Source of the DNA: Candidatus Woesearchaeota archaeon | GTDB taxonomy: Archaea; Nanobdellota; Nanobdellia; Woesearchaeales; UBA12501 | Assembly (NCBI GenBank): GCA_016180035.1 | Contig: JACPCA010000010.1 | Coordinates: 1 to 39,390, forward strand | Length of the DNA stretch: 39,390 bases | Direction: 5' to 3' | Shown here: in pieces, positions 31,493 through 38,694 of the stretch | How positions within the stretch are numbered: position 1 is the stretch's first letter | How the letters are laid out: the number at the start of each line of letters is the position of its first letter | Position numbers and translations under genes: made by a program | Notes under the pieces: generated by a model | The model's database searches: none | The model's input: the letters and a program-made list of their open reading frames with translations, nothing else | What the model was told of the DNA's origin: nothing

Positions 31493-32851
31493 ATGGTCCT
31501 CGACAATCTCGGCCAATCATTGAAGAACACGCTGTCCAAGATCACCAGCGCGCTGTTTGTAGATGAAACGCTCATCAATGAGCTCGTGAAGGACATCCAG
31601 AAGGCCCTTCTTCAGTCCGATGTCAATGTCAAGCTCGTCTTTGAGCTGACCAAGAAGATAAAAGAGCGGGCTATCAAGGAGGAAACCCCTGGCGGCCTGT
31701 CCAAGAAGGAGTGGCTGGTCAAGATCGTGTACGACGAACTGGTCTATTTCTTAGGGCAGGAAGAAGCAACGATAGATATCAGCAAGCCGTCAGTGACGAT
31801 CATGCTCGTCGGCCTGTTCGGCAATGGAAAGACCACGACAGCAGGGAAGCTGGCCAAGTACTTCCAGAAGCGCGGCCACAAGATCGCCCTGTTGTCGACA
31901 GACACCTGGCGCCCGGCAGCCTTCAGCCAGCTGGAACAGCTCGGAAAAAAGCTGAACATCCCTGTCTATGGCAATCCAAAAGAAAAAGACCCTGTCAAGA
32001 TCTACAAGAGCGTTGAGGCAGAGCTGAACAAGGCAGATGTAGTCATTGTTGACACTGCAGGCCGCGACGCGCTGTCCGACGAGCTCATCAAGGAACTGCA
32101 GCGGCTCAATGGAGCGGTGAACCCGCAGCACACCTATCTCGTCATCAGCGCTGACCTCGGCCAGGCTGCTGAGCAGCAGGCACGGGCGTTTCACGACAGC
32201 TGCAAGGTTGACGGCGTCATCATCACCAAGATGGAGGGCACGGCCAAGGGCGGCGGCGCTTTGATCGCCTGCGCCGTGACTGGGGCAAAGGTCATCTTTA
32301 TGGGTGTCGGCGAGAAGCTGGATGATCTTGAAAAGTTCAAGCCCGCCAATTTCGTCGGCAGGCTTCTCGGCATGGGCGACCTTGACGCGCTTCTCGAAAA
32401 GGCCAAGGAAGCCATAACAGAAGAAGAGGCGCAGGACCTCAGCAAGAAGCTCCTCAAGGGAGAGTTTAATCTTGTTGATTTGTATGACCAGATGCAAGCC
32501 ATGAAGAAGATGGGGCCGTTATCCAAAGTGATGGAGATGATCCCCGGCATGGGCCAGCTCAAGCTTCCAAAAGAGTTCCTGGCCGGCCAGGAAGGAAAGA
32601 TCGACACCTGGAAGCACGTCATGGACAGCTGCACCAAGGCAGAGCTTGAAGATCCCGACATCATTGATGCTGGACGCGTCGAGCGGATTGCAAAGGGTTC
32701 TGGAACATCAACTGGCCAGGTCCGTGAACTGCTCAAGCAGCACCGGCAGAGCAAGAAGATGATCAAGATGTTCAAAGGCTCATCGCCTAAAAACATGGAG
32801 AAGATGATGAAGAAGATGCAGGGAGGGCTGGCTGGAACAAAGTTTGGATAG
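31493..32851 (+). CDS. srp54: Signal recognition particle GTPase SRP54
   Basis: The 452-residue protein has the SRP54 N-domain, the G-domain and the methionine-rich M-domain. G1 is GLFGNGKT (residues 107-114), followed by the DTWRPAAFSQLEQL segment, G3 VDTAGRDA and G4 TKMEGTAKGGGAL. The M-domain includes LYDQMQAMKKMGPLSKVMEMIPGMG and the basic loop near TGQVRELLKQHRQSKK. It binds signal sequences on ribosomes and, with FtsY and 7S RNA, targets them to the membrane. The TATA box (CTTTAAATA, 31462-31470) begins 31 bases before the ATG. Confidence 0.98.
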   Translation: MVLDNLGQSLKNTLSKITSALFVDETLINELVKDIQKALLQSDVNVKLVFELTKKIKERAIKEETPGGLSKKEWLVKIVYDELVYFLGQEEATIDISKPSVTIMLVGLFGNGKTTTAGKLAKYFQKRGHKIALLSTDTWRPAAFSQLEQLGKKLNIPVYGNPKEKDPVKIYKSVEAELNKADVVIVDTAGRDALSDELIKELQRLNGAVNPQHTYLVISADLGQAAEQQARAFHDSCKVDGVIITKMEGTAKGGGALIACAVTGAKVIFMGVGEKLDDLEKFKPANFVGRLLGMGDLDALLEKAKEAITEEEAQDLSKKLLKGEFNLVDLYDQMQAMKKMGPLSKVMEMIPGMGQLKLPKEFLAGQEGKIDTWKHVMDSCTKAELEDPDIIDAGRVERIAKGSGTSTGQVRELLKQHRQSKKMIKMFKGSSPKNMEKMMKKMQGGLAGTKFG

Positions 32852-32927
32852 GCAAGTCATTCTTATCTTTTCTATCCTCCACCTTGCCACGTTATTTCCT
32901 ACATCTTTATAAACAACGACCTTAAAA

Positions 32928-32960
32928 TCTATATAATCATTATATGAAAGACTTATATAG
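32928..32960 (+). promoter_or_regulatory. Tandem TATA-like boxes
   Basis: CTATATAAT (about 32930-32938) and CTTATATAG (about 32952-32960) lie after srp54, with no annotated gene directly downstream. They may drive a short transcript that ends at the T-rich tract after 33231. Confidence 0.45.
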
Positions 32961-33014
32961 GAGTATGCCTTCTATAGTTTTGACGAGAGAGACGAATGTG
33001 CTGGGGGTGGAACT

Positions 33015-33122
33015 ATGGGAACGGCTATGGGACCATGTTTCTATGGTCGGTGTGGCTATACTCTGGACGAGCTTGACTTCAAGCTTGAAATGATGAGCCA
33101 TGTGGAGTATGAGACAGGGTAA
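33015..33122 (+). CDS. Possible 35-residue small protein
   Basis: A short frame with a good ribosome binding site (GGGGGTGG, 4 bases before the ATG) would encode MGTAMGPCFYGRCGY followed by TLDELDFKLEMMSHVEYETG. The two Cys are four residues apart. No family is recognised. The same stretch can fold into RNA hairpins (GACCAT / ATGGTC; AGCTTG / CAAGCT), so it may instead be part of a non-coding RNA. Confidence 0.35.
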   Translation: MGTAMGPCFYGRCGYTLDELDFKLEMMSHVEYETG

Positions 33123-33134
33123 TATGGATAGAGA

Positions 33135-33245
33135 GCTTTGAAAAACCCCTTTTTCAATAGTGTATCTTGGTTTTTCAAAGCGGCTCTATTGAGAATTTTG
33201 ACAAATTTGATGGTTTTTCAAAATTCTCAATATTTTTCTTTTTTG
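33135..33245 (+). ncRNA. Two tandem hairpins with T-rich tail (terminator or structured RNA)
   Basis: Hairpin 1 has 13-bp perfect arms (GCTTTGAAAAACC, 33135-33147, with 33169-33181). Hairpin 2 has 14-bp perfect arms (ATTGAGAATTTTGA, 33188-33201, with 33218-33231), followed by a T-rich tract. The right arm of hairpin 1 and the right loop of hairpin 2 share GGTTTTTCAAA, and the loop of hairpin 1 (CAATAG) can pair with CTATTG before hairpin 2. Alternative folds are therefore possible. The region could be the end of a small RNA, or an attenuator. Confidence 0.45.
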
Positions 33246-33365
33246 GTGGTGATTACTCATAAAGAGGTTGCTGTGGTTAGCAGATGCCTTTTTCTTTTTT
33301 ATTCACTAATACCGGATACTAACACTACCACAATACATATATAGGATTTTTAATTCCCTTCTGCC

Positions 33366-34343
33366 ATGGCTGGAACAAAGGATAGCATGGCAATGCTCGG
33401 CGTACTTGACTTCTTCCATAAGCAATGCGAGCAAGCTATGGCGCTGGGCAAGAATATCGCCCTTCAGCCTCCGATCAATGCGATCATCGTCGGCGGTGTC
33501 GGTGGAAGCGCGCTGGCTGGTGACATCCTTTCCTGTTACCTCCAGCACCGCGTTCCTTTCGTCGTCAACCGTGACTATGCACTGCCTGCCTGGATCAACA
33601 AGAACACGGCCGTGTTCATCATCTCTTATTCTGGCAATACTGAAGAGACGCTCAGCATGTACCGCCATGCAAGAAAAAAAGAGTGTAAGATAATCATTCT
33701 TGCGTCCGGAGGCCAGTTGATCGAAAATGCCAAGCGCGACAAGGTTCCCGTGATCGAGGTGCCGATGGGCCTGAACCCGCGCGACGCTATCGGCTACATG
33801 GCCATCCCCTTCATCAATGTCCTTCAGCAGTCCGGCATCGTGCCGTATTCCAAGGAATTGCCAGACCTCGTCCGCGTGCTCCGCCAGGATACGAAAGCAA
33901 AGGCCAAAGAGATTGCCGGAAAGCTGGTGGGCAAGATCCCGATGTTCTATTCTTCCGCCTCCATGTCCTGCGTCGCCAGGGCATGGAAGAACAAGATGAA
34001 CGAGAATGCGAAAATTCCGGCGTTCTGGAACGAGCTGCCGGAGATGAACCATAACGAGATTAATGGCTTCTCTCACCTGTTAGGGGAATACTTTGTCATC
34101 TTCATCTCCGATCAGGATGATGATCAGGCGATCAAGACAAGGATGGAAGCAACGCGGAAGCTCCTCTTAGGACAAGGCGTTCAGACCTTAGAGCTTCGCC
34201 AGTCCGGCGATAACCGCCTGGCGCGCGTGTTCTCGTCACTTCTTCTCGGAAGCTATGTGAGCTATTTTCTGGCGCTGGAGTACGGCATCGACCCAAGCCC
34301 TCTGCCGATGGTGGAGAAGCTGAAAGGGATGATACGGCGGTAG
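33366..34343 (+). CDS. Bifunctional phosphoglucose/phosphomannose isomerase (PGI/PMI)
   Basis: The 325-residue protein carries two SIS sugar-isomerase domains. The motif INAIIVGGVGGSALAGDIL is followed by the phosphate-binding FIISYSGNTEETLSMY. The second domain has the active-site FWNELPEMNHNEI (with Glu and His), then SPLPMVEKLK at the end. This enzyme interconverts glucose-6-P or mannose-6-P with fructose-6-P in archaea lacking standard PGI. A TATA-like box (CATATATAG, 33336-33344) begins 30 bases before the ATG. Confidence 0.95.
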   Translation: MAGTKDSMAMLGVLDFFHKQCEQAMALGKNIALQPPINAIIVGGVGGSALAGDILSCYLQHRVPFVVNRDYALPAWINKNTAVFIISYSGNTEETLSMYRHARKKECKIIILASGGQLIENAKRDKVPVIEVPMGLNPRDAIGYMAIPFINVLQQSGIVPYSKELPDLVRVLRQDTKAKAKEIAGKLVGKIPMFYSSASMSCVARAWKNKMNENAKIPAFWNELPEMNHNEINGFSHLLGEYFVIFISDQDDDQAIKTRMEATRKLLLGQGVQTLELRQSGDNRLARVFSSLLLGSYVSYFLALEYGIDPSPLPMVEKLKGMIRR

Positions 34344-34344
34344 G

Positions 34345-34657
34345 GGCTCTGTCCCGAATCTCCTCATGGGCGGTGCTGCAACAGAAAATGTTCCATTTTC
34401 TTAGTTGCGCTTGGCTTCGCTCAGCAACTGCCCAGCACCGTGCCCGGTCTTTCCAGCCAATGCGCGGATACTTGGTGGACGGTCGGATAGTAAACGCGAA
34501 CAGAGCGCAGCAGCACCGCCCATTTCAGGAGAGGAATGGCACTGCTGCGCTCCGTCGGCACGTATAGCCGGCCGTGATACCGAGTTTTTCATTCATTGAC
34601 AGGCAATGGATGACTTCGCTAGGCAGCAGTGCCATTCCCGACATTCGGGACAGAGCC
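34345..34657. mobile_element. Structured non-coding element, family A copy 2 (inverted relative to copy 1)
   Basis: The 313-bp stretch has 15-bp perfect terminal inverted repeats (GGCTCTGTCCCGAAT, 34345-34359; complement 34643-34657). Hairpin 1 has 14-bp arms (ATGGGCGGTGCTGC, 34366-34379 with 34510-34523). Hairpin 2 has 16-bp arms (GGAATGGCACTGCTGC, 34533-34548 with 34623-34638). Compared with the reverse complement of copy 1, it shares the ends, GAACAGAGCGCA, GGATACT, GGCACTGC and GCGCTCCGT in the same order, so the two are homologs in opposite orientation. Both stems keep pairing although their sequences differ, suggesting selection on structure. The flanking 9-mers (GGCGGTAGG and AGCGATAAG) agree at 6 of 9 positions. 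The left end touches the PGI/PMI stop codon. Confidence 0.75.
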
Positions 34658-34737
34658 AGCGATAAGGAAAGAAAAAGATGGAAGAAAAGTAGCCAATAAC
34701 CGTAAAGTTTAAATAGTTGTAGCCTATAACTTCTTGT

Positions 34738-35646
34738 ATGGTATACCTCGAAAAGATGACAGTCAAAGGAAACGTATATTACAAGCTTGTCCATACTATC
34801 AAACAAGGAAAAAAGATAACTCATCGGGCGAAGTATTTGGGCAAAAGCCTGCCGCCGAAAGAAAGGGTAGAACAGCTCAAGAAAGAATTTCTCCTCCAAC
34901 TAACCAGCAAAAAATACCAGTATCTCTCCGAAAGCGATATTGACGCGATAGAACACAAAAGATCAGCTTACCAAAAAGAGATGCACGTGTGCAGCCCTCT
35001 CGAAAGAGAAAAGAGGCTTAATGAATTTATGGTGAGATTCACTTATGAAAGCAGCAAGCTTTCTGGAGTCATGGTCACCCTCCGCCAAACCTCACTTGTC
35101 TTGAATGAAGGGATCATCCCAACTGACATAAAGAATGTAACCACGATAAAAGAACTTGAAAATCACAAGAAAGGAGTCCTTATCATTATCAAATATGGCG
35201 GGGCTTTCACGCCTCGGTTCGTCAAAAAGCTTCATGCAATCCTCTTTGATGGTGTTGATAGTATCATCGCTGGAAAGACCAGGGATGAACTGCAAAGAAA
35301 CGTAAAACTGGCAGGAACACCTTATGTTCCACCGCCGTGGAGAATGGTCAAAAAAGAATGGCCTTCCCTCTTTGCATGGCACAAGGCACAAGGCAGGAAA
35401 CTCCACCCCATCGAGCTTGCTGCCATCCTCCACTTAAAGGTTATCAGCTTGCAGCCGTTTGTTGACGGAAACAGCAGGCTCTCCCGATTGCTGATGAATT
35501 GGACGCTTTGGAAGAAAAAATACCCCCCCGTTCATATCCCTATAGAAGATTTAGAACGGTATTATGCAGCCTTAGACAAGTACCAGATAGAAAAAGATGA
35601 AAAGCCGTTTATTGACTACATAAAAAAAAGGTATTTGGCAAGTTGA
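34738..35646 (+). CDS. Fic-fold protein with degenerate active site
   Basis: The 302-residue protein has a Fic domain at about 95-265, preceded by a basic segment of about 60 residues (TVKGNVYYKLVHTIKQGKK). The Fic motif, normally HPFxxGNGR, reads LQPFVDGNSR (residues 238-247): Gln239 replaces the catalytic His and Ser246 replaces the second Gly. The usual inhibitory motif S/TxxxE(G/N) reads SSKLSG (105-110), with Ser109 in place of Glu. AMP transfer by the standard mechanism is therefore unlikely. It may be a pseudo-enzyme, a regulator or another transferase. The frame is intact. The TATA box (GTTTAAATA, 34707-34715) is 31 bases before the ATG. Confidence 0.85.
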   Translation: MVYLEKMTVKGNVYYKLVHTIKQGKKITHRAKYLGKSLPPKERVEQLKKEFLLQLTSKKYQYLSESDIDAIEHKRSAYQKEMHVCSPLEREKRLNEFMVRFTYESSKLSGVMVTLRQTSLVLNEGIIPTDIKNVTTIKELENHKKGVLIIIKYGGAFTPRFVKKLHAILFDGVDSIIAGKTRDELQRNVKLAGTPYVPPPWRMVKKEWPSLFAWHKAQGRKLHPIELAAILHLKVISLQPFVDGNSRLSRLLMNWTLWKKKYPPVHIPIEDLERYYAALDKYQIEKDEKPFIDYIKKRYLAS

Positions 35647-35658
35647 CCCTCACCTTGA

Positions 35659-37203
35659 TCACTCCACTTTCGTCGCGCTGCTGACATCAAGGCTGTTGGA
35701 CTTCATGTGGATCTTGTGCTCGCCCATGGAGAACGTCAGCACGGATGGCGGGAGCTGGAAGTCGCCAAGGATGCTAAGCTTGCTCTGAATGTGATACACG
35801 ATCAGGCGCTCTTCCTGCGGGCTCAGGTCAAACGTCCAGTACACGACATCGCCAAACTGGGTCTTCAGCACTTTCGACGGGACAAGAGTATGGGACCGCT
35901 GCGGATCGAACTTGATGAGCGCAGGGACTTTCTCGATCACCTGCACGCCCCCGTACTGGTGATGGCTCTTGTTCTTCACGGTAAGCACGACCTTTAAGTC
36001 AACGACACCGCCCTCCTGCAGGCTGATCCGCTCCGCGCGCTTGGTGATGCTGATCGGGGAGCGGAACATGAAATAGAGGAAAACCACCAGCCCTGCAATG
36101 AGGACGGCGTAGAGAAGGATGCGATAGTTCGATACCACAACAACAGGGGTTGACGCTCCAGGCTGCAGGTCAATCGTAAAAATATGCTGGTACATGCCCT
36201 CGACACTGCTTAAGACGGATGGAGGGGTTGTCGCGCTAAAGAACCGCTTTAGATTCCCGGCAGGAATCATGACCTGCTGCTCTTCGCGAATGTTCTGCCG
36301 GTTAGCAATCGTGTACGTCTCTGTTGTCTTCAAGAAGAAGGATTCTGTCAAGGACACTTCGGTGGAGAAGGGCATGCTGTAGGCGGCAACTTTTACTGGA
36401 AAGGAGCTTGAATACAAGGTATCATTGCCATCCACGATCGTCAGGAAGAGCGTAGTCTGGACCGGCTCCAACGTCGGAGGGAGGTTGAGGGCAAATTCGA
36501 GAGATTTCGTCTCGTTCGGCCCAAGTTCTACAGAAGAGGTGGAAGAGATGAGCTTGACCTTGTCTGTTCCGGCAATCTCCAGCTGGCTCGTGTCAAAATC
36601 AACACCAAGGACTGCCCGCTGGACTGGTGCAGAATCGAGCGTGACAAGAAGGCCGTGGTAATATCTGGCGTTATTATTCGTCAGGCCGATCGTGATGGGC
36701 TGCTGCTCCCTTGGACTGAGGTCTGCTGGAAGGGAAGGAACGACAGAGATGTTCTTGACGTAGGATTCTACTGGCAAGAGGTATATATCGAGAACAGCAT
36801 CAGCCTCACGCTGGAGATAGGATGATTTTACCTTCACACGGACCGCATACGGCCTGCCTTCATCACGAACGAGATAGATGTCTTTGAGGAATACCTTTGT
36901 TATAACTGAGCCGCCCTGCTTGATCTTGATCCCGCTCAGCCCATGGGCTGGAGGGTCGGTCAGCATACTCCACTCGACGCCTTCATGCTCCACGGAGATG
37001 CGAAAGACATCATCAATCGTCTCGTTATTGACGATGGTCAGGTAGAACGATGCCCATTCATCAACCTTGACCTTGTTGCTCTCGGTCTGAGCAGTGAGAA
37101 TGACAGCGCTGGCAGAAACAAGGCTGGCCAAGGAAAGAAACAGGACAAGGAAGATTAACAGGTTGGCTGAACGGGAAAGGCTGGCACGGCAGATGGGAAT
37201 CAC
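35659..37203 (-). CDS. Exported membrane protein with beta-sandwich domains
   Basis: The protein has 514 residues from a GTG start at 37203, chosen because a TATA box (TTTATATAC, 37227-37235) begins 32 bases upstream; the longest frame starts before the TATA box. A signal peptide (NLLIFLVLFLSLASLVSASA) is followed by about 320 residues of beta-rich extracytoplasmic domains (NEW3/CARDB-like, as in NNETIDDVFRISVEH and LTNNNARYY). A membrane helix (YRILLYAVLIAGLVVFLYFMF) comes next, then a C-terminal domain resembling DUF11 (LTVKNKSHHQYGGVQVIEKVP). Function unknown; a surface-layer or export-associated role is possible. Confidence 0.78.
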   Translation of the reverse strand: MIPICRASLSRSANLLIFLVLFLSLASLVSASAVILTAQTESNKVKVDEWASFYLTIVNNETIDDVFRISVEHEGVEWSMLTDPPAHGLSGIKIKQGGSVITKVFLKDIYLVRDEGRPYAVRVKVKSSYLQREADAVLDIYLLPVESYVKNISVVPSLPADLSPREQQPITIGLTNNNARYYHGLLVTLDSAPVQRAVLGVDFDTSQLEIAGTDKVKLISSTSSVELGPNETKSLEFALNLPPTLEPVQTTLFLTIVDGNDTLYSSSFPVKVAAYSMPFSTEVSLTESFFLKTTETYTIANRQNIREEQQVMIPAGNLKRFFSATTPPSVLSSVEGMYQHIFTIDLQPGASTPVVVVSNYRILLYAVLIAGLVVFLYFMFRSPISITKRAERISLQEGGVVDLKVVLTVKNKSHHQYGGVQVIEKVPALIKFDPQRSHTLVPSKVLKTQFGDVVYWTFDLSPQEERLIVYHIQSKLSILGDFQLPPSVLTFSMGEHKIHMKSNSLDVSSATKVE

Positions 37204-37226
37204 CTGAAAAGAAGAAGGGAGGATTG

Positions 37227-37257
37227 GTATATAAATGTTGTGGCAGTCCGATGCCAC
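37227..37257 (-). promoter_or_regulatory. Palindrome-TATA promoter module, copy 1
   Basis: On the minus strand GTGGCATCGGACTGCCAC (37240-37257) ends four bases before the TATA sequence TTTATATAC. The same arrangement, palindrome with TGGCATCGGA and then ATTTATATA, precedes the ATPase gene at 38565. This suggests one DNA-binding protein controls both genes. Confidence 0.55.
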
Positions 37258-37302
37258 GCGGTATCCCGAAACTATTTCACCCTTGTTGATTTTTTATTAT
37301 GC

Positions 37303-38565
37303 TTATCGAAGTAAAAACTTCCAGGCAGGGATGATAGGGATGCCATTTTCTTTTTTTTCATCTTCAAGGCACACAATCATCATTCTTTTTACTTTTTTTC
37401 CAAAAACATGAGCAAATTTTTTCAGTTGTTGCACGTCAACCTTTCTTGTTTTTATTTCTATGCCTTCTAGTTTTCCTCCAGATTCAAGAACAATGTCAAC
37501 TTCAAATCCGTTGGCATAAAAAAAAGAAGCGTTTGTTTTGGTAACTATAACATTTTCCAGCATGGCAGGGAGATATTTTTCGAAAGAGGCGTTACAAGCA
37601 AAGATGATATTTGGTGTGGCAAAGTAAACTTTTTTTGCTTTTCGCATGCTGGCAAGAGGGCTTCCACGGTAGTTAAAGAGGAATCGAACAAGGAAACTAA
37701 ACTGAAGGTAATCAAAATAGGAGGAAATTGTTCGTGAGTCCTTGCCCAAGTCTCTGGAAAGCTGCTGGAAATTTAAAAGTGCGCATGGCTTTTGGCTAAT
37801 AACGGTAGACAAGGCACGCATCAGACCGATATCTTTAATGGGAAATTCTTCTGGCAAGTCTTTATAAATAATTCTCTCTATAACAGTTTCATAAATATAT
37901 TTTCTTGCTATCTCTTCATTTTCTTCATGAACCAGCTCAGGGAATGACCCATATTTTATATAGCGATAAAAATGAGGCATAACTTCATGCGCCCAGATAT
38001 TTTGGGATGCTTTCACTTTCTCAATCGCCACACCCCTCAAGATAAGAAATTCCTGAAAAGAAAGGGGCTCTAACGTAAAATCAAAAATCCTTCCTGCCAA
38101 GCTCTCTTTTGACTGCCGTCGAAGCCGAACAGAAGCCGATCCAGACAGGAAAATTTTCAAGTTTGGATAAAGGTCGTAATACACTTTCACTTTATTTTCC
38201 CAATCCGCTACTTTCTGCACTTCATCCAGAAAAAGATAAAGGCGGCCCCCTGCTTTCTCAAAGCTCTTTCCTAAAATAAACTTTTGGTATGTTTCCAAAA
38301 CTTCTCGGATATCAGGCACCTGCTCGTCAAAAGAGAAATATAGGATATGCGCTGCTTTTGTTATTTTCAAAAGTGCTGCAATAATCTGAAACAAAAGTGT
38401 TGTTTTGCCAACCCTCCGAAGCCCTTGGAGCAGCAGGATTTGCCGCTTGTCAAGATAAGGCTGGATTTCATGATAAAGATCTCTTTGAAACGGCTTTAGC
38501 CATCCTTCTTTGACCTGGCCTGTTTTCCACCAAGGATTCCAGCGTTCCAGATCAGAAAGCTCCAT
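37303..38565 (-). CDS. AAA-fold ATPase of the archaeal DUF4143 type, paralog 2
   Basis: The protein has about 420 residues. ATG 38565 was chosen because the TATA box (TTTATATAG, 38587-38595) begins 30 bases upstream. It has the same architecture as the protein at 15639-16886: NPWW near the start, Walker A GLRRVGKTT, Walker B LYLFLDEVQKV, the SGSASVRL sensor, SLAGRIFDFTLEPLSFQEFL, FLVRFLFNYRGSP in the middle, and a nuclease-like end (FEVDIVLESGGKLEGIEIKT). The two are clear paralogs but diverged. It is AT-rich relative to neighbours. A three-unit palindrome array lies upstream. Role unsettled in the family. Confidence 0.9.
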   Translation of the reverse strand: MELSDLERWNPWWKTGQVKEGWLKPFQRDLYHEIQPYLDKRQILLLQGLRRVGKTTLLFQIIAALLKITKAAHILYFSFDEQVPDIREVLETYQKFILGKSFEKAGGRLYLFLDEVQKVADWENKVKVYYDLYPNLKIFLSGSASVRLRRQSKESLAGRIFDFTLEPLSFQEFLILRGVAIEKVKASQNIWAHEVMPHFYRYIKYGSFPELVHEENEEIARKYIYETVIERIIYKDLPEEFPIKDIGLMRALSTVISQKPCALLNFQQLSRDLGKDSRTISSYFDYLQFSFLVRFLFNYRGSPLASMRKAKKVYFATPNIIFACNASFEKYLPAMLENVIVTKTNASFFYANGFEVDIVLESGGKLEGIEIKTRKVDVQQLKKFAHVFGKKVKRMMIVCLEDEKKENGIPIIPAWKFLLR

Positions 38566-38597
38566 TTTTACTATAAAACAGCCCAACTATATAAATA

Positions 38598-38688
38598 TTA
38601 TGACATTCCGATGCCATAACTTCCAAGAAGTTATGACGTTCTGATGCTATAACTTCTTAGAACTTATGACATTCTAATGTCATAACTT
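38598..38688. repeat. Three palindromic repeats of 25 bp with 33-bp period
   Basis: Units at 38598-38622, 38631-38655 and 38664-38688 each read approximately TTATGACATTC-n-ATGtCATAACTT, and the third is a perfect palindrome with 9-bp arms (TTATGACAT / ATGTCATAA). Gaps are 8 bp (CCAAGAAG and CTTAGAAC). They directly precede the TATA box of the ATPase gene and follow the stop of the Cys-rich gene. This is most likely an operator array. Confidence 0.75.
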
Positions 38689-38694
38689 TTATAG

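Noticed and set aside
32965-33093. 42-codon frame starting in the second TATA box
   Set aside because: Its ATG would lie before or at the expected transcript start, and it has no spaced ribosome binding site. The overlapping frame at 33015 has a better one.
32928-33245. SRP 7S RNA next to srp54
   Set aside because: The region is AT-rich and short, and lacks the conserved SRP helix 8 loop motifs. A location beside srp54 is not evidence.
38598-38688. Possible CRISPR array (three 25-bp repeats)
   Set aside because: The gaps are only 8 bp and similar to each other, each repeat is itself palindromic, and no cas genes are nearby. An operator array fits better.
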